A stretch of DNA of 20,803 nt from Zygnema cylindricum (taxonomy: Eukaryota; Streptophyta; Zygnematophyceae; Zygnematales; Zygnemataceae): NCBI GenBank assembly GCA_037447655.1, contig JBBHKE010001927.1, positions 1 through 20,803 on the forward strand, read 5' to 3'. The notes under the pieces were generated by a model. That model saw only the letters and a list, made by a program, of their open reading frames with translations, was not told the DNA's origin and did no database searches. Below, one piece after another: positions 1-9,382 of the stretch; the stretch's first letter is position 1; each line of letters begins with the position of its first letter. Both the position numbers and the translations under genes were made by a program.

Positions 1-127
1 TTCTAATTGGCGGTAATTCAACGACGAAAGCTGATCAGGCGCCATCGTAAGATTATCATTGGATGTTGTCGAAAACACGTGGCATGTTTACCGTCCACGT
101 ATTCCTAAAGTTGGTCGCGTTTCATAG
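1..127. other. Left flank, no gene seen
   Basis: This short stretch lies outside the first LTR-like sequence. It contains one CAACGACGAAA motif near position 19 that resembles the core of the hairpin minisatellite at 18747-18977. No coding sequence or RNA gene is visible. Confidence 0.4.
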
Positions 128-975
128 TGAAATTCTATGGGCTCCATTGCCCACAGAATTCGCAGATCCAAAAGAAGCTAATCTAGATAGTGCCGAATCC
201 AAGTTGATATAAACCCAAATAAATGATCCCTTGAGAATCAAAACCCCAATACAACTTCACCCCTGTGAAGATAAGACCTTGTGTGTGCTCGGTTCCACCA
301 CAGAATGCAAAGCTTGAATATGTGTTTCGGACACTATTCCCCACTTTGACATTCCCACCGAATAAGTACCACCCTGACACGCAAAAACCTCTGACCGACT
401 ACACCCTTGTGTAGCCTAGACTCCCCTGAGTCTGCAGCAAAAAGCATCACTGAATTTGCTCACCCGAGCATTAAGTTATGGCTGGTCAAAGATGACCTTT
501 ATAGTTACAAGCTCTCTTAGAGAGAGGTACCTAAATATCACTAAGTCTTGGTCTGCATACTCACGACTACCTACTACTAAACCCTAGTCCAATAAGAACA
601 CTATATAGTACAAGAAGGTACAAACGGAGATGTACTTATTATAAGGCCATTGTACGACATGGTCTTCAAGGTGACACCTGTGAAATTGGGAGCCATGGTT
701 CCTCCTCCCATCTTCTCCGATATCAAATAATGTGGCGCCACGTGGCACCACGTGACGCTATCTCCAAATGCCACCAAAAACTCACTTCGTATGGCGGCTA
801 CAATGGCGGTCGTCCGATCAAAACATATTTTACACGGTTCAGATTCGCGTACATGCATGAATTGCTCCTTTTCGTTAGTATGCCGTTAATTAGCTGTTGC
901 ATTAACGTTTATATATTTTTGAAATCCGTAACGTTTGTCAACGCCTTACTGGATAAGGCATACCTTTTCAAAACC
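128..975 (-). repeat. Truncated Copia LTR, family C copy 1
   Basis: This stretch aligns by eye along most of its length with 12485-13568, and less closely with the LTRs of elements A and B. It is read on the minus strand. Visible parts are the U5-side end near 128, paired hairpins (397-416 and 418-433), the dyad GGTCA-AAGA-TGACC (484-497), a TATAAA on the minus strand (498-503), four GTAC cores (608-655) and two CACGTG boxes (739-744 and 749-754). On its right it stops inside the tRNA-like segment (about 925-970). About 200 bp of the LTR, including the TGTTGAA terminus, are missing, and the sequence passes straight into Copia reverse transcriptase. The exact left end is uncertain because no target duplication was found. 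Confidence 0.7.
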
Positions 976-1591
976 GATGGAAGACGACCATCAATGAAGA
1001 GATGGCTTCAATCATGGCGGCCGATACATGGAAGTTGGTGGATTGTCCACCTGATCGCAAACCAATAGGATGTAAGTGGGTTTTCAAATTGAAACTGAAT
1101 CCTAACAATACTATTGAGCAGTATAAGGCCCAGTTGGTGGCCAAAGGTTTTACTCAAAAAGAGGGAATAGACTACGAAGAAATCTTTGCTCCAGTCGTCA
1201 GATTTCCCTCGGTCCGGATACTTCTCAGTCTGGCAGCTATAGAAAACATGGAATAACACCAGATGGACATCAAAACTGCCTTCTTGCATGGAGAACTGGA
1301 GGAGGAGATCATCATGCGACAGCCAGAAGGATTCGTGGAACAAGGAGAAGAAAGTAAGGTATGCCCGCTGATCAAATCTCTCTATGGTTTGAAACGTGCG
1401 CCCAGACAGTGGAACAAGAAACTTGATGAGTTCCTTACTAGTCTGGGATACATTCGAATCAGTTCAGATCATTCAATTTATGTTTTTAAAGATGAGGAAG
1501 GTGTCATCTCTATTGCAATTTACGTTGATGATTTGCTTCTTTTGAGTAAGTCAATGGAGAAAATTAACAAACTAAAAACAGATCTGAAGGA
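976..1591 (+). pseudogene. Element A reverse transcriptase, N-terminal and catalytic part (broken)
   Basis: This is the first surviving part of a Copia pol gene, encoding RNA-directed DNA polymerase. Homology starts at the tryptophan codon near 978, where an INEEM-type segment opens the family's reverse transcriptase domain. It continues through KARLVAKGF-like, FAPVVRF, DIKTAFLHGELEEEI and SLYGLKRAPRQW blocks. The catalytic YVDD box is intact at 1521-1532. A TAA at 1254-1256 interrupts the frame just before DIKTAFLHG. The reading frame is cut at 1591 where element B is inserted, inside the segment LKTDLKG; the rest of the domain is at 7820. Confidence 0.88.
1587..1591. repeat. Left target-site duplication of element B (AAGGA)
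   Basis: These five bases precede the TG end of the inserted element and pair with AAGGG at 7815-7819, with one mismatch. Removing element B and one copy restores the reverse-transcriptase reading frame of element A across the site. Confidence 0.8.
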
Positions 1592-1704
1592 TGCAATTTT
1601 GTGTCCCCCATTATGGACCAAAATTGAGGAAGCCTCTAGATAGTTTTACACTAACCCACTTTCAACTAGAGCAACTGCCACCCAAGTAGACAAATAGACA
1701 ATCT

Positions 1705-1742
1705 GACTGCACCCCTGTGCAGTCTGGACACCCCTAAGTCCA
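1705..1742 (-). promoter_or_regulatory. Twin hairpins in R/U5 of element B 3' LTR
   Basis: The first stem, GACTGCAC with GTGCAGTC, has 8 perfect pairs around a CCCT loop. The second, TGGAC with GTCCA, has 5 pairs. They lie about 70-100 bp downstream of the TATA box in element orientation. The 5' LTR copy (6929-6948, 6949-6966) and both family C LTRs have the same arrangement. A role in the LTR RNA (termination, packaging or dimer contact) is inference. Confidence 0.5.
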
Positions 1743-2294
1743 CAGCAAAAAGGATCATTAAGAAACGCCCATCCAGGCGATTTTCAATCAAGTGGGATAG
1801 ATGTCAATATTTATACAAGCTCGTTGGGAGAGAGGCGGCTACATTCTCAATCCTCTAAGTCCGCAACGCCTATCTACTGATGTACAAACCAATCATAAGA
1901 CTGTGCAGTACACAGAGGTACTAAGGCGGATGTACTTTCTGTACGGTTTGTGTACGACAAGGCTATGGAGTGGACGCCTGTCTCTTTTGGACTCGTCCAC
2001 ATCCTCTGCGGGATTCCCGTTTCCCAACTATATCTTGCCACGTGACGCCAAGTCATGTTACGTCCAAAAACCGCCAAGGCAGCTATTCCGAGATCTCGCC
2101 GATGATGCTGGCCGTCTAATCCAAACCAACTTTTAATGCTCTCCGTTCAAAACAAATGTCCGGTACATTTGTTTCGTGCGCACTATAAATCCAACTAGTT
2201 TCTATGTCGTCTGATAGTAATTCCGTTAATCGGATTAGTGCTCTTGTTACTGCTTAAATAGCTATCACACTCTATGTATCCTAACGGCCTACTG

Positions 2295-2397
2295 CGACAG
2301 ACTGGTAAGGACTGACGGCTACGCCTCGCCCTGCCGGTCGGAGGTTCGAGTCCTGCCGGACTCAACCTTTTTGGTTGAGAGTGACTTAGGTCACTCT
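2295..2397 (+). promoter_or_regulatory. tRNA-like segment with perfect B-box and T5-loop hairpin, antisense in the LTR
   Basis: On the plus strand, opposite to element B, a perfect B-box-type sequence GGTTCGAGTCC sits at 2343-2353. A weaker A-box-like GACTGGTAAGG lies about 40 bp before it. Directly after are the perfect hairpin CTCAACC-TTTTT-GGTTGAG (2361-2379) and a second, AGAGTGAC-TTAG-GTCACTCT (2378-2397). A run of five T is a usual RNA polymerase III stop signal. A full tRNA fold is not evident. The second LTR keeps the hairpins unchanged (7598-7634). Confidence 0.5.
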
Positions 2398-2577
2398 TTA
2401 GTCCTGCCTAAAGAGCTAAGGCAGCAATGGCTCCACCGCCGTTTCTCTCTTTCAATGACTACAACAAATATGGGGGCTAAAGAGAAGTTGGAGGCAGGCT
2501 GCCTGTGCTTTTTCTTTTAGCTAACTCAACAAATTAGGACCTAGAAAATACCTTCCCTGAATCTATTGATTTCAACA

Positions 2578-2591
2578 CTCCCCTTATTTTC
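2578..2591 (-). other. Polypurine tract of element B
   Basis: On the minus strand the bases AAAATAAGGGGAG directly precede the TGTTGAA start of the 3' LTR. This is where plus-strand DNA synthesis primes in LTR retrotransposons. The equivalent tract in element A is at 8743-8757. Confidence 0.75.
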
Positions 2592-2592
2592 T

Positions 2593-3298
2593 AGTCTAAT
2601 TCCAGTTTCTCTTTTAAGCCACATTTTTCTCTACAGTATTTTAGCTTGGGAGAGGGTACAGGTTTTGTCATCATATCAGCAATCATTTCCCCGTCACCCT
2701 TGTACACTAGATTCACAATTTTATTTTTTACCTTTTCCCTCACAAAACTCAACCTTATATCCATGTGTTTAGCTTTGAAATGATGTTTAGGATTGGTTGC
2801 AATTGCAATTGCAACCTAATTATCACAAAACACTTCATGCACTCCCTTTTTCATATACCCCAATTCTTGCAACAAAGACTTGGCCCACATCAATTCTTTA
2901 ATAGCAGAACGTGAGGCCATGTATTCAGCCTCCATAGTGGACTTAGCAACAACCTTTTGTTGTTTGCTGCTCCAACAGCAAGCACCTTCCCCCACAAACA
3001 ACACATGTCCAGAAGTGCATCTTCTCATAGGTGCATCCCCAAAACTGACATCACTCCAGGTAGTGATGTGAGTGTGCTCCCCTCCCAAATGCAACCATAA
3101 ATCCCTAGTTCCCACGAGGTATCTCATTACTCTCTTAGCTGCCTCCCAGTCTCTCTTCCTAGGGTCATTAAGACTCCTACTAAGGACTCCAACTGCTGTT
3201 GCTATGTCCGGCCTAGTACAATTCATTAAATAAATCAAACTTCCTACAACTTGTCTGTATGGAATAGACTTCATAAACTGTCTCTCCTCTGGACTCAT
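2593..3298 (-). pseudogene. Element B RNase H and pol C-terminus (broken)
   Basis: This codes for the C-terminal part of the polyprotein. RNase H degrades the RNA strand of the RNA-DNA hybrid during reverse transcription. Visible blocks are SIPYRQVVGSLIYLMNCTRPD, a conserved connection segment; SDVSFGD near 3033-3058, at the place of the first catalytic aspartate; and STMEAEYMA near 2910-2930, with the glutamate. A TAG stop at 2816-2818 falls where the family reads FCDNQ. The frame beyond it continues towards the polypurine tract with the KHMDIRLSFVRE-type tail. Confidence 0.87.
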
Positions 3299-4642
3299 CT
3301 AATCATCTAGTAGTATTACTCCTCTTCCTACACTCCCATCACTTACTTTCTTCAAGTCCATGGGAGTGGTACAACTGTTTGTTTTTTCCATCTAAAATTT
3401 CTCAAGCATATTTCCGATTGCTTCCTTCTGAGTAAGTCTGAATATTCTCTTCCCTCTATCTCTTTCCATTTGAATCCCCAAAATATATTTAGCCCTCTCC
3501 TAAATCCTTCATGTGAATTTTGCTTCTAAGATCTTTCTTTAACTTATTGATCTTCTCCAAAGATTTACCTAACACCGGCAAATCATCCACATATATTGCA
3601 ATAAAAATTACTCCGTTCTCATCCTCAAACATATAAATAGAATTATCAGAACTGTTCCGAATATATCCCAGACTGGTGAGAAACTCATCTAATTTCTTGT
3701 TCCATTGTCTGGGAGCCTGCTTCAGTCCATATAAAGACTTTATAAGCCTGCAGACTTTGCTCTCTTCTCCTTCCTCTATAAACCCCTCTGGTTATCTCAT
3801 AAAGATTTCTTCCTCTAGTTCACCGTTGAGGAAAGCGGTCTTGATATCTTTCTGGTGAATTTCCATGTCTTCCGCTGCTGCTAGACTAAGGAGAATCTGT
3901 ACAGATGGGAACCGAACCACCGGAGCAAAAGTCTCCTCATAATCTATCCCCTCTTTTGGGTGAATCCCTTTGCTACCAACCGAGCCTTATATCTCTCAAT
4001 GGTATTATCTGGGTTTAGTTTTAACTTCAATACCCATTTGCACTCGATAGGTTTTTTGTTTAGAGGACAGTCCACCAACTCCCAAGTATTAACCTCCATA
4101 ATTGAAGTCATCTCATCATTTATGGCTCTGACCCATCTATATTTCTCCGGACTGTCCATTGCCTCCGAGTATGAATGAGGCTCATCTTGGTGAAATAGCT
4201 TTGTTACCTTGTGAGCAGCCTGTTTTTCTTCTAGTCGTTTGTTGCTCCTCCATCCTACCTCAAAGTTTGAAGTTGGAATGGAGGGAAGTCTTGGTTTCCT
4301 CCACATTGTCTCTTCAACTCCCCTATCCATGGAAGTCGGTTCAAGCTCCTCTTCCTCTCTCTCCTCAGCGTATGTAGAAATATGAGGAGATTCCGGTACA
4401 TCTTCCTCATCTTGGATCTCCTGTGAATCTGCAATCACGTTTTCACTTGTGTCCCTTCTGGGAAGATCTAAGTCCTCCTCACTCTCGGACTCAAAACTGA
4501 TTCTGATTTTCTTAGTGTATTTGAAGGGATCAAAAGACTTCCCCTCATCCATGACAACTAGATGCTTTACCAAAATGATACCTTGTTTAGCTAAGTCATA
4601 GACTCTGTATCTTTTGACATCGTCATCATATCCCACAAAATA
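3299..4642 (-). pseudogene. Element B integrase tail and reverse transcriptase (broken)
   Basis: The segment 4636-4150 is the acidic, variable integrase C-terminus and linker, with many Glu and Asp residues. Reverse transcriptase starts near 4140 (WVRAINDEM) and runs through [33 protein letters not shown] and SLYGLKQAPRQW blocks. YVDD is intact at 3582-3593. Breaks are a lost A in an A-run near 3950, which causes a frameshift and a TAG at 3944-3946; a TAA at 3792-3794; and several stops and frame changes between 3560 and 3300. The product would copy the element's RNA into DNA, but it cannot be made from this copy. Confidence 0.88.
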
Positions 4643-5310
4643 TCACGGTTTCCCTTTAGCATCTAGTTTCCAGTTTTTCTTATCTGTGTCAAGACTGTAA
4701 ACTTGACTACCGAATACTTTCAAGTGAGAAATATTCGGTTTCCTTCCAAACCATCTCTCATAAGGAGTAATTCTTTTAACAACTGTAATGAGGACTCTAT
4801 ACTTAATGTAGTAAGCATTGTTCATGGCTTCTGCCCAAAATCTTCTTCCTATTTTATTAATTGCCAACATACTGCATACACTATCTCCCAAGGTCCCGTT
4901 TAACCTCTCAACCACCCCATTTTGTTCTGGATTATTTGGTACAGTTTTCTGATGCTAAACTCCCTCATCTCTCAGGTATTCCTCAAACTGGTTTGAGGTG
5001 TACTCCCCCCTATTATCACTCATTATTCGCTTAATGGGGGTTCCGTGCAACTTCTCACTCCAGGCTTTGTATTCTTTAAAGTACTTTGGTGTTTCAGACT
5101 TTGTTTTTAAGAAGTGGACTTGGAGTATTTTGACCAATCATCACTAATTGTTAGCATATACCTCTTCCCCCCAATCAAAGGTACTCTAACTGGTCCCCAG
5201 ATATCTGTGTGGACCAAATCTAGTACTTTCTCACCTCTATACGTGGCAGTTTTGGGAAAGGGAAGTCTGTGAGCCTTATCTTGGGCACAGCCACTACAAT
5301 CATCTATCAT
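4643..5310 (-). pseudogene. Element B integrase core (broken)
   Basis: Integrase joins the cDNA to host DNA. The N-terminal zinc-binding part ends with a CSGC pair near 5285-5300; its histidine pair is upstream near 5400. The catalytic DDE residues can be placed: VHTDIWGP near 5190-5216, SDNRGEY near 5000-5025, and PEQNGVVERLNG near 4893-4930. Breaks are a frameshift between about 5137 and 5107, a TAG at 4955-4957 just before the glutamate block, and a TGA at 4643-4645. All three acidic positions are still readable, in two different frames. Confidence 0.87.
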
Positions 5311-5800
5311 TTAATTGTCCCCAAACTGAATGCCTTCTACATCACCCAGCTTCTTCATTTCCTTCAACCTATCAAAATGCACATGCCCCAACCGCTTATG
5401 CCAGATCATCAAGCTCGGGACACCACCATAGTAAGCACTCTTCCTTTCATTACTCAGGTTAAGCCTAAACGTTCCTTGGCTACCCTTATCTATTGTGAAG
5501 TAGCCTTCTTCTCCGTACTTAGCTGTAAAGACTCCCTTTCTAGTGAAGGTATCAAAATCCATATCATCTAACACAAAAGTAGACATAAGGTTTTTAATTA
5601 GCTAAGGAATGTAGAGCACATCTGAGAAGGTTAGAATGGAAGTCTTACCCTCCACTAAGACTTTCAGATCTACCAAGCCCACTAGATCTGTGGTAACTTC
5701 TCTCCCATCCCCATACTCTATTTCTACAGTAGGGATCTTTTTTAGCATATTGAAGAGGTGCCTGTCACGACACATATGCATGGATGCACCTGAGGATGAT
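5311..5800 (-). pseudogene. Element B protease and gag-pre-integrase region (broken)
   Basis: The aspartic protease cleaves the Gag-Pol polyprotein. Its active-site neighbourhood is at about 5780-5800, where SGASMHM can be read. The aspartate codon before it is missing: the gag frame reads up to WII and then shifts, consistent with two lost bases exactly at that codon. Downstream, the LFNMLKKIPTV and FSDVLYIP blocks lead to a TAG at 5602-5604. After it comes the pre-integrase domain with MIWHKRLGHVHFDRL, whose histidines bind zinc. A TAA at 5311-5313 closes this part. Confidence 0.82.
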
Positions 5801-6751
5801 CCATCCCTCCTTTAGAGCTTCCCGAATGGCTCCAAAGGCACACTTTTGTTTATGAGTGATCTCTTTCTCCTTTAGATTCTCATCAAGAAGGAGCTCCCCA
5901 TCCTCCTCCTCAGAAGACTTGTCCTCCTCGGTCTCTTCTTTCACTCGTGTGACCACAAGTGTTTTCTTCTTCCCTCCGGAAGTATCTCCTCCACGGTTTT
6001 CTTGAAGCCTCAGCTCCGATAGCTTGATGCAATCAGCTATGTAGTGTCCCGACTTTTTGCAAAAATTGCAAAGACCCTTTGGAGCCTTCGGTTCTCCAAA
6101 TTTGTCCTTCTCCCCTTTGAAGTTGTTGTATTGCTTCGTCGGATCCTTCCTCCACCGGTCCGTTCCGGCAGCTAGAGCTTGAATGCTCTATCCTCCACTA
6201 CGGATCTCAATAGTGTTCTCCTGCACGAGTATCATTCGGACCACGGTGTTCCACTTCCAAGAACTACCATCCATTTCTTGTACTCGGTACACTATATTTT
6301 CATAATCATTAGGCAACTTCATGATGAGGGTGTTAACTTTCATCTTCATAGTGTCTGTCCATCCGACACTTTCCATCTCCATGTACAAACAAGAGAGATC
6401 ATTGCAGTAGTCTAACATCTTCCCTCCTTTGTAAGTGTAACTGGTCAGCCTTTGCTCAGCCAGCTGGAGCTCTTGAATGGTACTAGCTCTATAGATCTTG
6501 ACTAAAATCATCCACACCTCCTTGGTCTTCACAGCCACCGCTCCGGGTGCCGTGGCGATGGGAGTAAAGGGTGTCTCCTTTCCCTTTTCGGACATACTGT
6601 TGTCCCCATCATCTGTCTTCTCCGTTGGAGTAGATGCTGCTGCAGAAAACCTCACTCCTCCAAAACTTGGTGGAGTTCCCTGAGATGGACGTTTCACTTG
6701 TCCACTAACAATACCTCAGTATCGTTTTTCACACAATGCCCCTGTCATCAT
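5765..6751 (-). pseudogene. Element B gag with CCHC zinc knuckle (broken, probably shortened)
   Basis: Gag forms the particle that packages the element RNA. The most likely start is ATGATG at 6751, because that frame continues through all of gag. It is stopped by a TGA at 6716-6718 and a TAG at 6188-6190, and ends at 5765-5767. A UBN2-like helical block is visible (ASTIQELQLAEQRL to YCNDLSCLYMEME, about 6490-6370). The zinc knuckle CNFCKKSGHYIADC is intact at about 6029-6070 in CX2CX4HX4C spacing. The N-terminal third of the usual domain (the GxNYxxW region) is not seen and is replaced by an Ala/Thr/Pro stretch, suggesting an internal deletion. Confidence 0.83.
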
Positions 6752-6800
6752 GGCTTCTCAATAAATGAACCCAGATCCGTTGAATATAGGCACCCTAGAG

Positions 6801-6815
6801 GGTGGGCCCATAACC
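6801..6815 (-). other. Primer-binding site, half-tRNA type
   Basis: Directly next to the CA end of the 5' LTR the minus strand reads GGTTATGGGCCCACC. These 15 bases are the exact complement of the anticodon-stem region of plant initiator tRNA-Met (GGUGGGCCCAUAACC), not of its 3' end. Drosophila copia is known to prime from a cleaved 5' half of the same tRNA. The match to plant tRNA was made from memory of that tRNA. Confidence 0.75.
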
Positions 6816-7814
6816 TGCAATTCTGTGTCCCCCATTATGGACTAAAATTGAGGAAGCCTCTAGGTAGTTTTACACTAACCCACTTTCAATTAGAGCAACT
6901 GCCACCCAAGCAGACAAATAGACAATATGACTGCACCCCTGTGTAGTCTGGACTCCCTTGATTCCACAGCAAAAAGAATCACTGAAAAACGCCCAACCAG
7001 ACGATTAATTAACGAGTGGGAAAGATGCTAATATTAATACAAGCTCATTGGGAGAGAGGCGGCTACCTTCTCAATCCTCTAAGTCCTAAACCCCTCTCAC
7101 AACCCCTATCTTTTGATGTAAGAACCAATCACAAGACTGAATAGTGCAGAAAGGTACTAAGGATGATGTACTTTCTGTACGGCTTGTGTACGACAAGGCC
7201 ATGGAGTGGACGCGTGTCTCTTTTGGACTCGTCCTCATCCTCCCGAGATTCCTGCTACCCAAATATATCTTGCCACGTGTCGCCAAGTCATGTTACGTCC
7301 GAAAACCGCCAAGGGGACTATTTCGGGATCTCGGAGATGATGCGGGCCATCTGATCCAAACCGACTTTTAATGCTCTCCGTTCAAAACAAATGTTTGGTA
7401 CATTTCTTTCGTGCGCACTATAAAAATCTAACTAGTTTCTATGTCGTCTAATAGTAATTTCGTTAATCGGATTAGTGCTCTTCTTATTGTTTAAGTAGCT
7501 ATCACACTCTATGTATCCTAACGGACTACTACGACAGACTGATAAGGTCTGGCGGCTATGCCTCCCCTTCCCGGTCAGATGTTCGAGTCCTGCCAGACTC
7601 AACCTTTTTGGTTGAGAGTGACTTAGGTCACTCTTTAGCCGTGCCCAAGGAGCTAAAGCAACTATGGCTCCACCGCCTTCTCTCTCTTTCAGTGACTACA
7701 ACAAGTATAGGGGCTAGAGAGAAGGTGGAGGCAAGTTGCTTGTGTTTTTTTTTTTAGCTAACTCAACTAATTTGGACCTAGAAAATACCTTCTATGAATC
7801 TATTGATTTCAACA
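6816..7814 (-). repeat. Element B 5' LTR
   Basis: This is the upstream LTR in element orientation, starting TGTTGAAATC at 7814 and ending GAATTGCA at 6816. It carries CACGTG (7274-7279), four GTAC cores (7154-7191) and paired hairpins (6929-6948, 6949-6966). The TATA box seen in the other LTR is changed here (aatattaatac near 7029-7039). The tRNA-like module is at about 7520-7634. Confidence 0.92.
7520..7634 (+). promoter_or_regulatory. tRNA-like segment with paired hairpins, antisense in element B 5' LTR
   Basis: The sequence TGTTCGAGTCC at 7580-7590 is a B-box with one change. GTCTGGC (7547-7553) pairs perfectly with GCCAGAC (7592-7598), like a shortened acceptor stem enclosing 38 nt. Then come CTCAACC-TTTTT-GGTTGAG (7598-7616) and AGAGTGAC-TTAG-GTCACTCT (7615-7634). 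Both hairpins are identical to those of the other LTR although surrounding bases have diverged. Confidence 0.5.
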
Positions 7815-7819
7815 AAGGG
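7815..7819. repeat. Right target-site duplication of element B (AAGGG)
   Basis: This partners 1587-1591, with one mismatch in the last base. Five bases is the usual duplication length for Copia elements. Confidence 0.8.
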
Positions 7820-8710
7820 AAGATATGAGATGAAGGACATGGGGGAGGCGAGATATATTTTGGGAATACAAGTAGAGAGAGATAGAGAAAAGAGAATAAT
7901 TAGACTAACTCAGAAAGAGGTAATTGGAAACATGTTGGAAAAATTTCACATGGACAAAGCCAACAGTTATACAACTCACATGGATCTAAAGAAAGGAAGT
8001 GAGGGGAATGAGGAAGGAGACGTCCTAATTTTAGATTATGAACATGGTCCAGAAGAGAGGAAGTTCATGCAGACTATCCCATACAGACAGGTAGTGGGCA
8101 GTCTGATTTATTTTATGAATTGTACCAGACCAGATTTGGCACCAGCTGTAGGAGTGCTAAGTAGGAGTCTGAATGCTCCTACCAAAAAGAACTGGGAAGC
8201 ATCTAAGAGGGTCCTCGGATATCTCATAGGAACTGGGGATCCATGGTTGTATCTGGGTGGGGAAAATACTGACATCACCACTAGGAGTGATGCTAGCTAT
8301 GGGGATGCTCAAATGCGAAGATGTACATCTGGATATGTGTTGTATGTGGGGTATGGTGCTTGTTGCTGGAGCAGTAAGCAGTAAAAGGTCATTGCTCAGT
8401 CCACCATGGAGGTTGAGTATATGGCATCTTGCTCTGCTGTGAAGGAATTGATGTGGGTCAAATCCTTGCTTAGTGAATTGGGAGATCTTAAGATTGGAAT
8501 TCACAAAATATTTTGTGATAATCAAGCAGCAATTGCAATTGTTGCTAATCTTAAACATCGCTTTAAAACAAAGCACATGGATATCAGACTTAGCTTTGTT
8601 AGGGAAAAGGTGGAGAACAAAATAATAAGTTTATAATAAAGACCAGACATTGAAATGGTGGTAGACATGATGACAAAGCCAATGCCTTCTCCTAAATTAA
8701 TATTTTGCAG
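7820..8710 (+). pseudogene. Element A reverse transcriptase C-terminus and RNase H (broken)
   Basis: This continues the frame left at 1591. It reads RYEMKDMGEARYILGIQVER, a standard Copia block after the YVDD region, then TIPYRQVVGSLIYFMNCTRPD. RNase H follows, with SDASYGDAQ near 8285-8310, a TAA at 8382-8384 after WSSKQ, EVEYMAS near 8410-8430 and FCDNQAAI near 8510-8535. Two adjacent TAA codons at 8634-8639 break the tail, which then reads MMTKPMPSPKL towards the LTR. Apart from these stops the frame is continuous, so element A shows fewer frame changes than element B. Confidence 0.9.
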
Positions 8711-8742
8711 AGAGAAGTGTGGACATAAACTAAAAGGTGACT

Positions 8743-8757
8743 AGAAAAAAAGAGGAT
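8743..8757 (+). other. Polypurine tract of element A
   Basis: The run agaaaaaaagagga lies directly before the TGTTGAA start of the 3' LTR. It primes plus-strand DNA synthesis. Confidence 0.75.
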
Positions 8758-8950
8758 TGTTGAAATTAAAACGCTTTCTTATGTATTTTCTAGGTTTCTT
8801 AAAAAATCTAAAATGAGGAAGGAAAAGCATAGTCAACCTGCTTCTAACTTCTCTCTCTAGCCCCGTACTTGGTGTAGTCACTGGAGGCTAAAGAAGAAGC
8901 TAGAGCCATGGCTGCCTATGCTTCTCCAAGAGTCGGAAGGCAGTCCTTTG

Positions 8951-9047
8951 TTAAACTTACCAAAAAGGTAAACGGACCCAGGATTTGATCCTGGTACCTA
9001 CCGTCTGTCTGAATATACCAGCGTCGTTACCATATAGCCTAAAACCT
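8951..9047 (-). promoter_or_regulatory. tRNA-like segment with A-box, B-box and T5-loop hairpin, antisense in element A LTR
   Basis: On the minus strand, TAGGCTATATGG (about 9041-9030) resembles an A-box. About 40 bp on, GGATCAAATCC (8991-8981) resembles a B-box and forms a perfect T-arm, CCAGG with CCTGG around a 7-nt loop (8994-8978). TTACC-TTTTT-GGTAA follows (8971-8957). The layout and antisense direction match the modules in element B, although the base sequence has diverged. Confidence 0.5.
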
Positions 9048-9382
9048 GTGTCGGGGTATATAGGGTAAGATAACTACTTAAATATGTAAAAATAGGAAAG
9101 TTCATTTAATTGACGAATGGACTACAATCACATAGATATAGTTAGATATAATCACATCTAAAAGTACTGCTTGTATTTTAGCGGCTATAAATTAAGGCCG
9201 ATGTCAATCGCACAGCGGAGGAAGAAGCCGGCATCGCCGAATAGACGATTTGGCGATTTGCGGTCCCAGCCACGCTGGGTGACACGTGGCAACATGACAT
9301 TGGATGGCGGCATCTCCGGAACATACCATGGCGATCCCGGAAATGGTAGGCGTCATCTTCTTGGCCATGTCATACAATGACC

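Larger units (their letters stand above)
1592..2577 (-). repeat. Element B 3' LTR
   Basis: The direct repeat partner is 6816-7814. On the minus strand it starts TGTTGAAATC and ends AATTGCA. It contains the tRNA-like segment on the opposite strand (about 2295-2360), CACGTG (2039-2044), six GTAC cores (1882-1955), TATAAATA on the minus strand (about 1808-1815) and paired hairpins (1705-1724 and 1725-1742). This order fits U3 promoter elements followed by R/U5. Confidence 0.92.
1592..7814 (-). mobile_element. Element B: full-length but inactive Ty1/copia retrotransposon nested in element A
   Basis: The element is about 6.2 kb and reads on the minus strand. It has two direct LTRs (6816-7814 as 5' LTR, 1592-2577 as 3' LTR), each beginning TG and ending CA in element orientation. 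A primer-binding site directly follows the 5' LTR, and a polypurine tract directly precedes the 3' LTR. The internal 4.2 kb holds gag with a zinc knuckle, protease, integrase, reverse transcriptase and RNase H in the Copia order. By eye the LTRs are roughly 90 percent alike in the stretches compared, and the coding part carries many stops and frameshifts, so this is an old insertion. Confidence 0.93.

Noticed and set aside
730-1068. A 112-residue frame across the LTR and RT junction
   Set aside because: It spans unrelated sequences and is out of frame with the reverse transcriptase that follows.
2281-2360. A functional tRNA gene in the LTR
   Set aside because: The B-box is perfect but a full cloverleaf cannot be drawn: D-arm and anticodon arm do not form, and spacing is short in the second copy. 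Reported only as tRNA-like.
2816-6751. Integrated plant pararetrovirus
   Set aside because: The order gag, protease, integrase, reverse transcriptase, RNase H between LTRs, with 5-bp duplications, is that of Copia. No movement protein or viral promoter was seen.
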